64,000 bases of DNA from Setoptus koraiensis (Eukaryota > Arthropoda): the NCBI GenBank assembly GCA_048013815.1, contig CM106586.1, positions 1,488,001 to 1,552,000 of the forward strand, written 5' to 3'. Each line of letters opens with the position of its first letter. Within the stretch, counting starts at the first letter, position 1. Below, piece after piece: positions 47,432 through 58,707 of this stretch. Below the pieces are notes generated by a model. It saw nothing but the letters and a program-made list of their open reading frames with translations, was not told where the DNA came from and ran no database searches. The position numbers were made by a program, and so were the translations under genes.

Positions 47432-47874
47432 CAGTTTTGTGAGCTACCAAAAGTATATTCAAGACTGTTTGAGCATCATTTAGAACGATATATCAGGTGG
47501 TGTTCGAAGATTCTAATTTTTAATTTTGGATTTATTCATGTTAGTTCGACAATCGAATGTTGAGCATTATCATCAAATGTTGTATTCATATGTTTATTCT
47601 GCATAGCAAAAGGGCGACCTCTGGTGCATAATCGTCGCAGATTCTGAATAGTCTTGAAATTGCCGCTCGTTGCTGTGCGCAGGGGGAAAGCAAAAGTTCT
47701 TGCCCATGTCCAAATGTTTGATCACAAGAGAGCGTTTAGCATATGTGATAGCCTGTTTAGGAAATCAAATCGAGCTACGACACAAAAACAGAGGGCATAC
47801 TTCCCGATCTAAATGAATAAATCCCTAATTCAACATCGAATATTTTAACAATAGCGAACACATATTTCTACCTA
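47432..47874. other. Shared upstream region of RNase P RNA and atlastin
   Basis: About 440 bases between the two divergent genes, AT-rich with a short GC-richer patch near 47610-47700. No further gene is seen. It probably carries both promoters and the atlastin 5' UTR. Confidence 0.5.
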
Positions 47875-49574
47875 ATGCCGGAGCAATCTCAAACTCGTGA
47901 TGGGCACCCTGTTCAGGTGGTCCGATTGGATAAGAAAAGCAATGGACTGGAGCTTGATATGGATGGCCTGAAGGAGATCTGTCTCGACGAACGTTGCCAC
48001 GATAAAGAGTTATGTATTGTATCCATTGCTGGAGACTATCGTAAGGGAAAATCATTTATGCTGAACTTTTTCCTACGCTACTTGTATCACATAAGTGCTG
48101 AACAGAAACGATCAGAGAATGAGAAATCAGATGAAGCTCCTGACACAACTTCTACTGACGATTGGCTTGGCGACCGTGGTAAACCCTTGGAGGGCTTCTC
48201 ATGGCGTAGCGGCACTAAACCAGAGACTACGGGAATAGTTATCTGGAGTGAACCCATCATAATAAAGACTAAGGGTGGCAAAGAGGTAGCGGTACTTCTC
48301 ATGGATACTCAGGGAGCGTTTGATTCTAGACAAACAATACGTCAAACAGCGATTACTTTCGCTCTATCCACCTTGACTAGCTCAATTCAAATCTACAACA
48401 TCATGAACAACATACAAGAAAATGACCTACAAGTTTTAGACATCTTCCTCGGCTACGGACAATTGGCATTAGAAGCTTCGCAAGAAAAACCATTTCAACA
48501 GTTGGTATTTCTTATTCGTGATTGGAGATGGCCTGACGAGTATGAGTACGGTGTAGAAGGTGGAAACAGGCTGCTCAACGATAGAATGCACATTGAAGAT
48601 GAACCAGATAGTCAAGATCTTCAAATCAGAGATCGTATTAAGTCGTGTTTTGATAAAACGATGTGCTATCTAATGCCCTACCCGGGAGAAAATGTCTCAG
48701 AAAACTCAAAATTCAAAGGATGTCTATCGGATATGAAGGAAAACTTTGTCGATAATCTAGCCGTGTTCGTACCTAAAATTTTAGCTCCAGAAAATTTAGT
48801 CACCAAAAGAATCGGAGGTGCGAAAGTTACTGGCCGCACACTCATTGAGTATTTCCGAGCCTACTCGGAGGCCTTCAAAGGCGAGGTACCTGAGGCGAAA
48901 TGTATGTATGAAGCAACTGCAGAAGCTAGTAATTTGGCTGCAGTGGCCATTGCAAAAAATCATTACACTTCCTTGATGAAGGATGTTTGCGGTGTCAACA
49001 AGCCTTATATTAACCCTAGAATTCTTGAGGACAGGCATGTCAAGCTACTCAGAGAGTCTATGGATCTGTTCAAAACTGCCAAAAAACTTGGCAGTTCTGA
49101 TTATTCCTTATCTTTCCAAGAGAATCTATCAAAAGAGCTTCTAAGTAACTACGAGGAATTCATCGAGCATAACAATCAGAAGAATATGTTCAACATGTGG
49201 GGAAGTCCCCTCATTCTGTTATGTTTTTGGTTTGTCACATTCACTCTAAATCGCATATTTGACCTTATTGGTATAAGTCCATTGGCCAATCTCTTCTACG
49301 CACAATCTATGCTATCTTTTTTCTCTGTCATAGTATATCTAAGCCTGAAGTAAGTATTATTTAATCCAATATTCAACCCCATTCTATTTGAAACCATAAA
49401 AACTATCACTTACTCACCTTTGTCCACTCTTATCACCATGATAGATACACCGGGAATTTCCCAGAAATAGTGAACGCAATAGATAAAGTGGCAGAGTTCT
49501 GTTGGACTACCGCTATGGACACTCTCTTGGGCACAATCGGGAACAGAATGCATCAACAATTAACAAATAGATGA
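47875..49574 (+). CDS. ATL: Atlastin, ER membrane-fusion GTPase
   Basis: Exons 47875-49349 and 49445-49574 (95-base intron, GTAAGT to ATAG) join in phase to 534 residues. Atlastin is a dynamin-related GTPase that fuses ER tubules homotypically. Seen: P-loop AGDYRKGKSFMLNF (about 47-60), GFSWRSGTKPETTGI with the switch-I Thr, DTQGAFD (G3), LIRDW (G4), a three-helix bundle region with KVTGRTLIEYFRAYSEAFKG, two membrane spans near residues 440-490 (GSPLILLCFWFVTFTL; AQSMLSFFSVIVYLSL), and the C-terminal amphipathic tail encoded by exon 2 (YTGNFPEIV...WTTAMDTLLGTIG). All key parts are present and the length is as usual for animal atlastins. Confidence 0.96.
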
Positions 49575-49631
49575 TTACCATTGATTGAAAGCTTGTTTAT
49601 TATATTGATATTTAATCATTAAAGAGAATTG

Positions 49632-50320
49632 CTAGAAATCTTCTGCCATCCCACAATCTGCGCTCATAAATCCTCTCTCTTGGAGGGCTTGAATTTTCAA
49701 TTTTTCTCTATTCTTTCTTTCAAGAGATTCTCTCGCTTGATTTGCTAATATCACTTCTGCTGGAACTTTTCTTTGACCATCCGATTCTAGGTATTTAGAT
49801 TCCTCCTAAAGTATTATTCATTATAAGTAAAGTTATTAGTGAGCTTATGGACAATTGATACATTAGATGTCAGTTAGACCTTTGTCAACTTACCACTTCG
49901 CCACAGAGAACAACATTCTCTCCTCGAACAAAGAAAATTCCTCTGTCAATGTCCCCATATTCGTTGTCAACATAGATCCTTTCGACTGTCAAATGAAGAA
50001 CTAGATTGGCTGATTGCCACGCAGAAAAAACATGTTGGGGATTAAAAATTGATCAAAAACGACAATTTTTAAGAATTAATGATCAGTAACTGAGTTATAA
50101 TGCTTACCGAACTGATCGACACTTCGGAGTATGCCGAACAAAGTGCGACCATCTCTAAGGAGGACTAGAACGCGTTCTGTTGGTTTGGAGAGAGAGAGGG
50201 AGAAACTCGTTAGATGACACTTATTTAGTATATTGTGCGTATGTGAACAAATATATGTGGCAAACACTCACTATCTATCTCCTCCAATAAACTAGCAAAA
50301 CCTGGCAAGTAGTCTTCCAT
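49632..50320 (-). CDS. LSM1: LSM1, cytoplasmic mRNA-decay Sm-like protein
   Basis: Four exons on the minus strand (50320-50272, 50176-50108, 50009-49894, 49805-49632) with GT-AG junctions give 135 residues, against 133 in human LSM1. LSM1 joins LSM2-7 in the ring that binds the 3' ends of deadenylated mRNA and stimulates decapping. Seen: MEDYLPGFASLLEEIDKRVLVLLRDGRTLFG (Sm1, across the first junction), SVDQFANLVLH, VERIYVDNEYGDI, RGIFFVRGENVVLCGE (Sm2), and the helical tail (REKLKIQALQERG). The three introns are short (84 to 98 bases). Confidence 0.95.
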
Positions 50321-50888
50321 TTTGGTATGATAGTATGCTACAAAAAATGGCCTGATTGGAAAACTAAAGCACGTTTTTTTCAGGCATCAATCATTGAGCT
50401 TATTTACTGTGAGTCAATGCCGGTAATTTAATGTTGATGTTATTACAAGTGATAAATATCGGAGTGTGAGGTGATAAGTGATAAATGTGTCAGTGAATAT
50501 TGAGAATGATTACAGCAATCATCAGATGTCCGTGCACACATGTGGGGGCAATCTTTTTTTGCACGTTTCAAAATCTGCGCAGACTCAAAATATTATCGTT
50601 TCCACTAGTGTTACCCCCATTCATAGTACGTAACGAAGTGAAACAATTACGCATGTGAACGACACAGGGAGTGACCATCGCAATTTTGCGCCACAATATA
50701 CCGGATGACATTGTCACCGTGGCCATCACTCAAACAATTACAAAACTTGCAACTCCGACAATTATTGGTCGATTACAGTTGAACACAATCGCAGTCTAAA
50801 TCTAAAATCTAAAATCTAAAATCTGATTGGAGTCTAGGTGCATCTATACATGTGCTGTCGTTATGCGAATTTTTTATTCATTTCAAAG
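50321..50888. other. Spacer between LSM1 and MyD88
   Basis: Holds the LSM1 promoter and the MyD88 3' UTR. A small tandem repeat, (TCTAAAA)n, lies at 50793-50823. No gene is seen. Confidence 0.5.
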
Positions 50889-52522
50889 TCAACTATGCTT
50901 GTTCGATGGAATTAGGTTTAAGTTGGAATTCGATTCGCCGATCGAGGCGAACCGTCTTTTAATACGCTTCATCCATTCCGGGCAAATTGATGATGACTTG
51001 TGGGACAATTGCGACTCCATAAGCTGCAAATTTAATAGTTCCTTCATTCGTTGCTCATTTTCAGCTTCACCTACTTTGTTTTGATCTTTGCAAACATTTC
51101 GATCAGTCTTTTCGGTGTCCTTGGATTCTTGTTGAGTTTCAACTCCTGACTCGCTTCCAACACGACGGTCGTCCAGATAATTGTTAGTTATTTGTTGACT
51201 AAAATCAGAATTTATATCAATTGTCGGACTGTCGTCTATCTTGAGATTATAGACATCGCTTGCTGGGAGCTCATGTTCATCTTCATGCAAATGGGATGCC
51301 ATCTCTAGATTTATATTGATATCGCGACCTCTATTGCTAGATGAGGCATCATTGTCAATGATAGAAGCGACGAGTCTCTCTAAAGACCATTTGAGTTTCT
51401 GGCAGGAAGTTGGGCCTCGGGTAAGATCAACTTTTGAAAGCATTATTATCGTGTGCGGCAGTGTACAAGGTTTATAAATTACCGGAATGATCTTTCGCAT
51501 GTTTATTTTTTCTTGCTCATATGCAAGAGCATAGGCAAACTTGCTTTGAAACACACATTTGCTTGATTCCAGGAATTGTGGAGATAAAATAATTATCGTT
51601 CTACCGCATCTTTGATCAATAGATTGTGTGATGGCATCGAATTCTATATGACCAGCAAGAAGTCTCTCCTTAGTTAGTATGCTGATGTTGCAAGATTCCA
51701 ATATTTTAATTAATTTGTGAACAAAACCCGTGTCTTCGTCAGCGTAACAAACAAAGGCATCATAGTATCGAGGTTGCAACTTGGACATGAGCGTGGTTGA
51801 TATTGACTGATTCGTATATAAGTCTAGCTGATCATCAACAACATCGTCAATTGTTAACAGGTCCGTGTTTGAGCGACCTGAATTGATGGCACCATCCTCA
51901 CATGTCACTTGCAGTCGATTACTTCCTGAAAGTGAACGTTAGCAGAGGTAAGAAAATTGAGATCATTAGATGGGTCTAAAGTTAGAGAGCCTTTGACCTA
52001 CAACTGGCAGCAAAGCATTAATTAATTCAATCAGCGAATAGATCAATGTCTAAAACAAAGATATTTACCACCATCCTTTGTCGTCCTATTGAGTATGTTT
52101 TGCAGATGAGGTGAGAGATCGTCTACGATATCGTAACGTTCGATTTTTTCTAACAACTTGATTAAATCATTAATTGATGACTGCGGACGTCTTGATACGT
52201 AAGTATCTAGCATCACTTTGGTGGGGTTGGTATTTCTACGAAAATTTTCCAATTCTATGTATGAGAATCCCATTTGTTCTGATAGACCACGGTAATCACG
52301 AGCGAAGCCCTCGTCTGTTGTAATCAATTGTTCAACATTTAAACTATCGGTTAGTTGTATGATTGCTGATGTGTTGAGAGCCCTGAGAGGGATGTTGTTA
52401 AGTTGCGATCCCATTTGTGATTCGCTAGGCAGGGGTTCTCGTTGGTCTGCCTCATTGATACCATCAGGGTCATTGTTGAGTATCTCCTCCAGCGAGATAA
52501 TGGCTTGGGACAAGCTGGACAT
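50889..52522 (-). CDS. MYD88: MyD88, Toll-receptor adaptor
   Basis: Exons 52522-52069 and 51925-50889 (143-base intron) join in phase to 496 residues. MyD88 links Toll/IL-1 receptors to IRAK/Pelle kinases through its TIR and death domains. Seen: a death domain (about 45-130; SLNVEQLITTDEGFARDYRGLSEQMGF, NPTKVMLDTYVSR, INDLIKLLEKIERYDIVDDL), then a TIR domain (about 204-345; YYDAFVCYADED box 1, TKERLLAGH box 2 region, GRTIIILSPQFLESSKC, FAYALAYEQEKINMRKIIPVIY). A polar tail of about 150 residues follows the TIR, which vertebrate MyD88 lacks, while some invertebrate versions have tails. The first ATG at 52522 is used. Confidence 0.93.
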
Positions 52523-53255
52523 TTGGCGCGTTGAGTTTTGCAAGACTATTGTGTAACTAATTCGACATTTGTCGATTTACCATTTGGTCGTATGTAATGC
52601 TAGTGACTGTTACGATCTACGACCATCTTGGAGAACCAAATTATATTCTCGTGTTTAATTTACTAGTTCAATACACTATATGAACTAACTGATCTTGATT
52701 TAGTCTAAATTGGAATAAATTTCCGTAAACAGGTGGTTGGATTTTCTTTGCGTTCGCAGTTCTACCAAAGAGTTCCTTGGCTGGTAGTTGCAATGGGAAA
52801 TTAACCCGTAGCAGCATCAACTGCTTGTAAGATGGCATGTTTTACTGGATTGCATAAACGTCGGTTTTGTGTATAAACAGTGTTCGTTTCGTTGTTGTTG
52901 TTTGTGTTCTTCATCGTTACGCTTGACATCTCCAACAATCTTGTATAATGTTCGAATAAACACTTTTTTCGTTCCTTTTTGTAATAAAAAGAAGAAAAAC
53001 AAAATTCAAAGAACGCGCTCAAAACACCATGCCAGTTGCATCGACGGAACAAGTGCTGTTCCAAGCATTGTACTACAGTATATGAAGAACATGCTTTCGC
53101 ACGACGCACTAGAGAGAGTGTCCGTTCGCAGCAGGCGTACTCTTCGGAAATCCTTCCAAGAGATTGCTTCAAGAACAAGTATAAATCCCGAGTAACGGCA
53201 TTGTCAATCGATCAATTGTGAAATTACGGCAATCCAGTGATCGTCATTAGTTTAG
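52523..53255. other. Unassigned region upstream of the PSMG1-like gene, with small frames
   Basis: Overlapping small frames occur on both strands (for example minus 53178-52801, 125 residues, ending NPVKHAILQAVDAATG; plus 52869-53195, 108 residues). None is recognisable. The right end (up to 53255) is probably the first, noncoding exon of the next gene, since TTTAG|GTAAGTTT is a good splice donor. Confidence 0.4.
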
Positions 53256-53553
53256 GTAAGTTTACAATTATCCACAAGCCAATTCCCTCAGTTTGTTTGT
53301 CACATTTTGAGGCCAGATTCAGACAGGATGACTCTGCTGACTGGAAAGTCCGATCAATTACTATGATGATACATCATGCACCACACTGATAGAGTGATTT
53401 GAGGCATTTATGTCGTGCAAACTCACTGCATGAATTATAATAATACGCTGTCTGAGTTTTTGATTCTACCAACAAAAATACACGCTCTCACATATCACTG
53501 ATAAATGCTAACAATCACTACAACGCTTCATTCTTTTTTTCACAACCGACAGG

Positions 53554-54333
53554 ATGGCCACCATATCGTTCTTTGGAGAAATCAACGAATTACGCTCACG
53601 AGCTGTCTGGTACTCGGACGAGGAAGATGTAGATAGTGATGCCAGTAAGGACAGTGGTGTCGAAAAAGCTCGCGACACCAACGCGTCTAGTGAGGCGTCC
53701 AGGTCCCAGTTAGAGTTGAGACTTATCGGTGAGGACGCCACGTTCCTTACATGTGTTACTACATGCGCGATAAGTACCCACTCTACCAAGCGCCTCCTTA
53801 CTAAAAATCTAGAGTCGCTGAAGCAAGGACCACAGCTGGCATTGAACAACTCCTCACAACTGCTGGGTAAAACATATTTGTTTGAAGCAAAAGGGTCGGA
53901 CCAGCATACTCTGTTATGGTTCATGGTCGACTCAAGTCATCCCTACATTACTGGTCAACACGTTGGTCATCTTGTCGCATCCCTAATGACCCTCCTAACA
54001 AACCAAATGCCCAAGCTAAACAGGGTATTCATATTGAGCAAACAATTTTCTCGAAGTGAACATCTCGTCTACTTGACTAACTCGGACGAAGCTATATCTA
54101 CATCTAATCTAGTCGGCAACAGGATGTTGCCCCCCACCTTGATCAGGGACCATTTTGAAGCCAATATTTTTGAACATTGTACTATATCAGAGACGCCATG
54201 TGTCATCTTGTGCCTCCCCGATCCAAGAGATTTTGGATTTGATCGCGTATCCAACTGCGCTCATATACCCGGCATTATTGTCGATCATCTGCTCAATGAT
54301 AATCAACTTGACCAATCCTATATTTTCAACTAA
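53554..54333 (+). CDS. PSMG1: Proteasome assembly chaperone 1-like protein
   Basis: A frame of 259 residues. PSMG1 (PAC1) pairs with PSMG2 to build the 20S alpha ring. Seen: MATISFFGEINELRSRA at the N-terminus followed by an acidic stretch, as in vertebrate PSMG1 (MAATFFGEV then an acidic run); a central alternation of beta strands and helices; a conserved-looking CVILCLPDPRDF-like strand; and a C-terminal LLNDNQLDQSYIFN resembling the family ending. The assignment rests on these ends and length (human 288). The ATG follows a good acceptor (CCGACAG|G), so a 297-base intron (53256-53552) probably separates a 5' UTR exon. Confidence 0.62.
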   Translation: MATISFFGEINELRSRAVWYSDEEDVDSDASKDSGVEKARDTNASSEASRSQLELRLIGEDATFLTCVTTCAISTHSTKRLLTKNLESLKQGPQLALNNSSQLLGKTYLFEAKGSDQHTLLWFMVDSSHPYITGQHVGHLVASLMTLLTNQMPKLNRVFILSKQFSRSEHLVYLTNSDEAISTSNLVGNRMLPPTLIRDHFEANIFEHCTISETPCVILCLPDPRDFGFDRVSNCAHIPGIIVDHLLNDNQLDQSYIFN

Positions 54334-55405
54334 TTTTAAAATAAATGGGTGAAACTAGCAGGGCAGAATGTCTGTCCTAGGTTGCATCTCGTACTTGTTG
54401 CGATTACTTTAAGCGCCACTCTCTTTCTTCAATTTATACAAGGACCGCAACCTTGACCTTTTATTATGGCCCATAAGAACGGTCGAGTTCGTCCCGAAAC
54501 ATGCTCGAAGTTTGAGCTCTTCAGTACGTCAAATCGAATCGGTTGGTTTCTGTTTCGCGGATAGTTGCAATTTGCTTGCGTCACTCTCGTGCTAACAAGT
54601 GCGAGTGGTGGCGGACACTTTGTATACTGTTCAACTACAAACATAGAATGTGATGAGTCGAGTGATATATGGGCGTATTTGGAAACTTCAACACATCTGC
54701 GATGATTACGAGAGATGAGCATTCAACGAAGCAATTATTATAGTTTAAGTTGCTGCGGATTGCTCGCGCCAATTGAAGCCGCAACAATTTAGAGCCACTG
54801 GCCGAAATAGACGTCAACTGAGATACTCATCATGAAACAAAATGACTCAAAAATCTACTGTGCATTGCTATTTTGACGCTGTCGATTATGTGAACATAAA
54901 ACAAGGTCAATTAAAATTGGTTGACCATGCTCACTACAGTTTAATCTTTCCTGTTGACTCTTATCAACTTCTTTCATCAACAGCAATAGCTTCCCCCGCT
55001 TGGTTTCAACCTCTATCGCTTGGCGATCTCCAACTGCATCCCTCCATTGCCTCTCGTAACTATTACGTTTCGTTAGCTCATACTCTCATTGGCTGAAATA
55101 GCTCGCAATTTGCTTCGTCTGCACCTAAACAATAACCAAAAAAAAAGCGCCACTTCAACACGCCTTCTAACAACTCTTTTATATGTTGCGTATTCTGTAA
55201 TTGTATTACTTCAATCGATTCGAGAGTGATCACGTCAACTACACGATTTATTCTTGTTTTTGATGAGTATGATCATTGTTGAGTGCGTTAACTAATCATT
55301 GGTTGTGTAATGCGTTCAATGCGAAAAAGTAGTATTGTGCCTCAGTCACTATAGTCTAATGTGCCAACCACTATCGACAAAAACACAACTGACAACAAAC
55401 ATACC
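54334..55405. other. Spacer between PSMG1-like gene and PIWI gene
   Basis: One kilobase with only short unrecognised frames (for example plus 54842-55096, 84 residues). An AATAAA lies just after the PSMG1-like stop (near 54340). The PIWI promoter should lie near 55200-55400. Confidence 0.5.
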
Positions 55406-57916
55406 ATGCCTGCCAATAGATCCCCACCTCGGGCTAGGTCCCGAAGTCCTACCGAACAAACTAATGTTGGCAGCGGCGATCAACCGCCTGCTCCGCCTCG
55501 TGGTAGAGGCAATTACAGAAGAGGGGTCCAGCCAGAACTCAACACAATACCTGAGGGTGTTAAGAACCTACAAGGAGACCAGGGACGACCTCTGAAGTTT
55601 ATAACTAATTTTGTCAAACTGAAGCCATCCACTTCATTGGCCGTCTACCAGTACAGAGTTGAATTTGAACCGGAAGTAGAATCTGTACGACTAAGGACGA
55701 AATTATTGTTTATGCAACAGGATCTGTTCAATCGTAGATTATTATACGATGGATCCAACGACATGAAATCAATTGTCTTCTTGGAGGATGAAGTGACTAC
55801 ATTGTCGGTAAAACACCCATTTAGTGAGGGCGAGGTGATTACCATCACTATAACGCGCACTGGAGAAGATGAATTGGCCAATTTAGAGATGCTTCGTGTC
55901 TACAATGATTCAATGAAATTCATAATGAAAAAGTTGGGCTATTTCCGACTCAAGAAGGACCTGTTTCACGACTCACTCAGATCTCCATTGCCGGGCAATC
56001 ACGGTATCAGTATTATTGGAGGATATAGAACCGTGGCCAGCCTTCATGATGGCGGAATACTCATGAATTTAGATTACATAAGCAAAGTCATTCAGGATCT
56101 TACCATTTTGAGTATGATGAAGGCTATATACAAAAAAGATAGCACCAATTTTCAAGCATCAGTTAGAGCCGAATTGACAAACACGATCATCATCACCAAA
56201 TACAATAATAAAACTTACAAGATTCAAGATTTCAAATTCAACATGAATCCAGAATCGACATTCAATACGAAAAAAGGTGGTGAAATATCATTTATTGACT
56301 ACTACGCAAACGCATATCCAAATCTAAAGATCACCGACAGAGGTCAACCACTTATACTGGTCACGCCAGAAAATGAATTCAGGAGGCAGCGTGAACGTAA
56401 CGCAAACCAACAACAAGAGAAACCGTCTGTCGAGAGAGAAATAATACTCATACCCGAGTTGTGCTATTTAACAGGCATGACACCTTCACAAAGGTCCGAT
56501 AATAGACTAAAAATGGATATGATTAAACATTCGCAAGTTAGTCCAGAGAATAGAGTGAAGAATTTGAGGAAATTCTTGGAGATCTTGGATCAGTGCGAAT
56601 CGGCCAAAAGAGAATGTGAACGTTGGGATTATAAATTTGACAAAGATCTAGTAGAACTGGGTGGCCGTCAAATGGAACCCGAGAGAATATGTTGGGGCAA
56701 TTCGAAGGGCAAGCCACCAGCCACTTGGCCCAAATGCGAGCCGCCTGGTAGTTTTGATAGAACTGTTAAAGGTGCATCATTGTTTGGGACTCCTAAACTA
56801 GACAAGATGGTGTTTATAATCTCGAGACCGAATGCTGCATTGCTGGATCCCATACAACAGAATCTGGGCAGGGCCTTTGGTCAATTAAATATGCCACTCA
56901 GTGGCCGTAATGTAAAACTAGTTAAACTGCCAGACGACAAATTGAACACATTCGTCGACGCTTGTAGGGCTGTCGAGGAAGATTCCACTATAGTTCTTAT
57001 ATTATTGCCCAACAGTAATAAGGACCGTTATGTATCATGTAAGAAAATATTGTCATGCGATAGAGGAATACCGTCTCAATGCTTTACAGCAAAACTTATG
57101 TCTGATGATAGGAAGGCAGCTTCAGCATGCATCAAACTAGCCATTCAAATGGCTTGCAAAATCGGTGGAGAGCCGTGGTGTCTTAATATACCCGCAAAGG
57201 AGACAATGGTTTGTGGTTACGATACCTACTCGGACATGTCTTCTCGTGGCCATACAATCGGCGCATTCTGCTCCTCCACTAATAGCACCATGACTAGATG
57301 GTGGTCCAAGGTGGGTCGCTATGACAAATTAGAAAATCTATCCACTGGTCTTGCCAATTGTCTTGTCGAGGGTCTGAAGAAATGGCTCGATTTAAATAAG
57401 TCTCTGCCAAGCAAGATAATGCTTTATCGTGATGGTGTCAACGAGGGACAAATGGAGCATGTTTATCACATTGAGCTAAAGGGTATCAAGAAGGCAATAG
57501 AACGTCTGGCAGATGTCGGTCAACTGAAGTTATCAGTGGTGATTGTCACGAAAAAAATCGGAACAAAGTTCTTTTGGCGCGATACTCCCACTTCTATACA
57601 AAATCCGCCTCCAGGTTCAATTGTAGATTGCGAAGTTACTCGTCAAGCTCGGTATGATTTCTTCTTAGTTAGCCAGTTGACTCGCCAAGGAACAGTTTCC
57701 CCAACCATGTACAATGTCATTGAGGATAGTACTGGCTTACAGCCTCAGCATCAGCAAATGCTGGCATACAAATTGTGCCACCTGTACTTCAATTGGACCG
57801 GAACTGTCAGAGTTCCGGCGCCCTGTCAGTATGCCCACAAGCTGGCTCTTTTAGTTGGTGACTGTTTACATGCTCAACCACATATTCAACTATCTGAGTA
57901 TCTTCACTTTCTATGA
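55406..57916 (+). CDS. PIWI-clade Argonaute protein
   Basis: A single-exon protein of 836 residues. PIWI proteins bind piRNAs and silence transposons, or cut their transcripts. Seen: an Arg-rich N-terminus (RSPPRARSRSP, PPRGRGNYRRG) suited to arginine methylation and Tudor binding, an N domain, a PAZ region (about 245-350), a MID region with a 5'-phosphate pocket (about 490-590), and a PIWI domain with an apparent full catalytic tetrad: Asp606 (GYDTYSD), Glu643 (KLENLS), Asp676 (YRDGVNEGQ) and His811 (CQYAHKL). The last residues YLHFL match the family's hydrophobic ending. Slicing is therefore plausible. Assignment to Piwi or Aubergine/Ago3 is not attempted. A foldback transposon lies 200 bases downstream. 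Confidence 0.94.
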   Translation: MPANRSPPRARSRSPTEQTNVGSGDQPPAPPRGRGNYRRGVQPELNTIPEGVKNLQGDQGRPLKFITNFVKLKPSTSLAVYQYRVEFEPEVESVRLRTKLLFMQQDLFNRRLLYDGSNDMKSIVFLEDEVTTLSVKHPFSEGEVITITITRTGEDELANLEMLRVYNDSMKFIMKKLGYFRLKKDLFHDSLRSPLPGNHGISIIGGYRTVASLHDGGILMNLDYISKVIQDLTILSMMKAIYKKDSTNFQASVRAELTNTIIITKYNNKTYKIQDFKFNMNPESTFNTKKGGEISFIDYYANAYPNLKITDRGQPLILVTPENEFRRQRERNANQQQEKPSVEREIILIPELCYLTGMTPSQRSDNRLKMDMIKHSQVSPENRVKNLRKFLEILDQCESAKRECERWDYKFDKDLVELGGRQMEPERICWGNSKGKPPATWPKCEPPGSFDRTVKGASLFGTPKLDKMVFIISRPNAALLDPIQQNLGRAFGQLNMPLSGRNVKLVKLPDDKLNTFVDACRAVEEDSTIVLILLPNSNKDRYVSCKKILSCDRGIPSQCFTAKLMSDDRKAASACIKLAIQMACKIGGEPWCLNIPAKETMVCGYDTYSDMSSRGHTIGAFCSSTNSTMTRWWSKVGRYDKLENLSTGLANCLVEGLKKWLDLNKSLPSKIMLYRDGVNEGQMEHVYHIELKGIKKAIERLADVGQLKLSVVIVTKKIGTKFFWRDTPTSIQNPPPGSIVDCEVTRQARYDFFLVSQLTRQGTVSPTMYNVIEDSTGLQPQHQQMLAYKLCHLYFNWTGTVRVPAPCQYAHKLALLVGDCLHAQPHIQLSEYLHFL

Positions 57917-58113
57917 ATTATCATAGTTGAGCTCGATGAAAGTCGTCAAGTATTTATATAATTCTCACTTATTGCTATAACGTAAAATCTTAATCTAATT
58001 ATTCGAAGAATTTCACAATAATAATTTCAATCTGGTTGGATTGTGTTCTATTTTGGAAGCTAAACTGAATAAAATATCGAGGCTATGTGATAGCTCTTAT
58101 AATCTAAACCAAT

Positions 58114-58707
58114 CTTACAAGGTAAGGCCGGCAACTGTCCCCCTCAGATTTGGTTCTAATGTACCAAAACGTGTTCAGCTCAATGCCCTGAACAAGAATC
58201 GGTGTCGGCTTTTCCCGACTTTTTCCTGGTTCGCGAGATATTCTGGTTTTTCTGGTGCTTAGGGGGCGCCACGGTCTATGGGAAAATACATGCAAAATCT
58301 GTGCGCGCACGCTTTTGCACTATTTGTGCGCTTTTGCATTCATCCCATGTTACTTGCCTATCATTTAATTTTAATTATATTTGTTTTATTTAAATATTTT
58401 ATTCACAATGTTACATGTACACTTCTTTCCTGCGTGTGAGAGAGTTAGATAAAGCTCAGAAAAGAAGGGATGTGAAGACACACGATAGAAGAGCAAAGAT
58501 TGCATAAAAGCGTGCGCGTACAGATTTACATGCATTTTCCCATAGACCGTGGCGCCCCCTAAGCACCAGAAAAACCAGAATATCTCGCGAACCAGGAAAA
58601 AGTCGGGAAAAGCCGACACCGATTCTTGTTCAGGGCATTGAGCTGAACACGTTTTGGTACATTAGAACCAAATCTGAGGGGGACAGTTGCCGGCCTTACC
58701 TTGTAAG
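58114..58707. mobile_element. Foldback (MITE-like) DNA transposon with 206-base inverted arms
   Basis: The left arm (about 58114-58320) is the reverse complement of the right arm (about 58500-58707) with few differences. The outer ends read CTTACAAGGTAAGGCCGG and its complement CCGGCCTTACCTTGTAAG. A unique, AT-rich spacer of about 180 bases separates the arms. It has no transposase, so it is non-autonomous. TA dinucleotides sit symmetrically three bases inside the ends and could be a Tc1/mariner-type target duplication, but the symmetry makes this ambiguous. No other copy was noticed in this window. Confidence 0.92.

Noticed and set aside
58202-58619. Two identical small frames in opposite orientation
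   Set aside because: They are the same sequence in the two arms of the foldback element, not genes.
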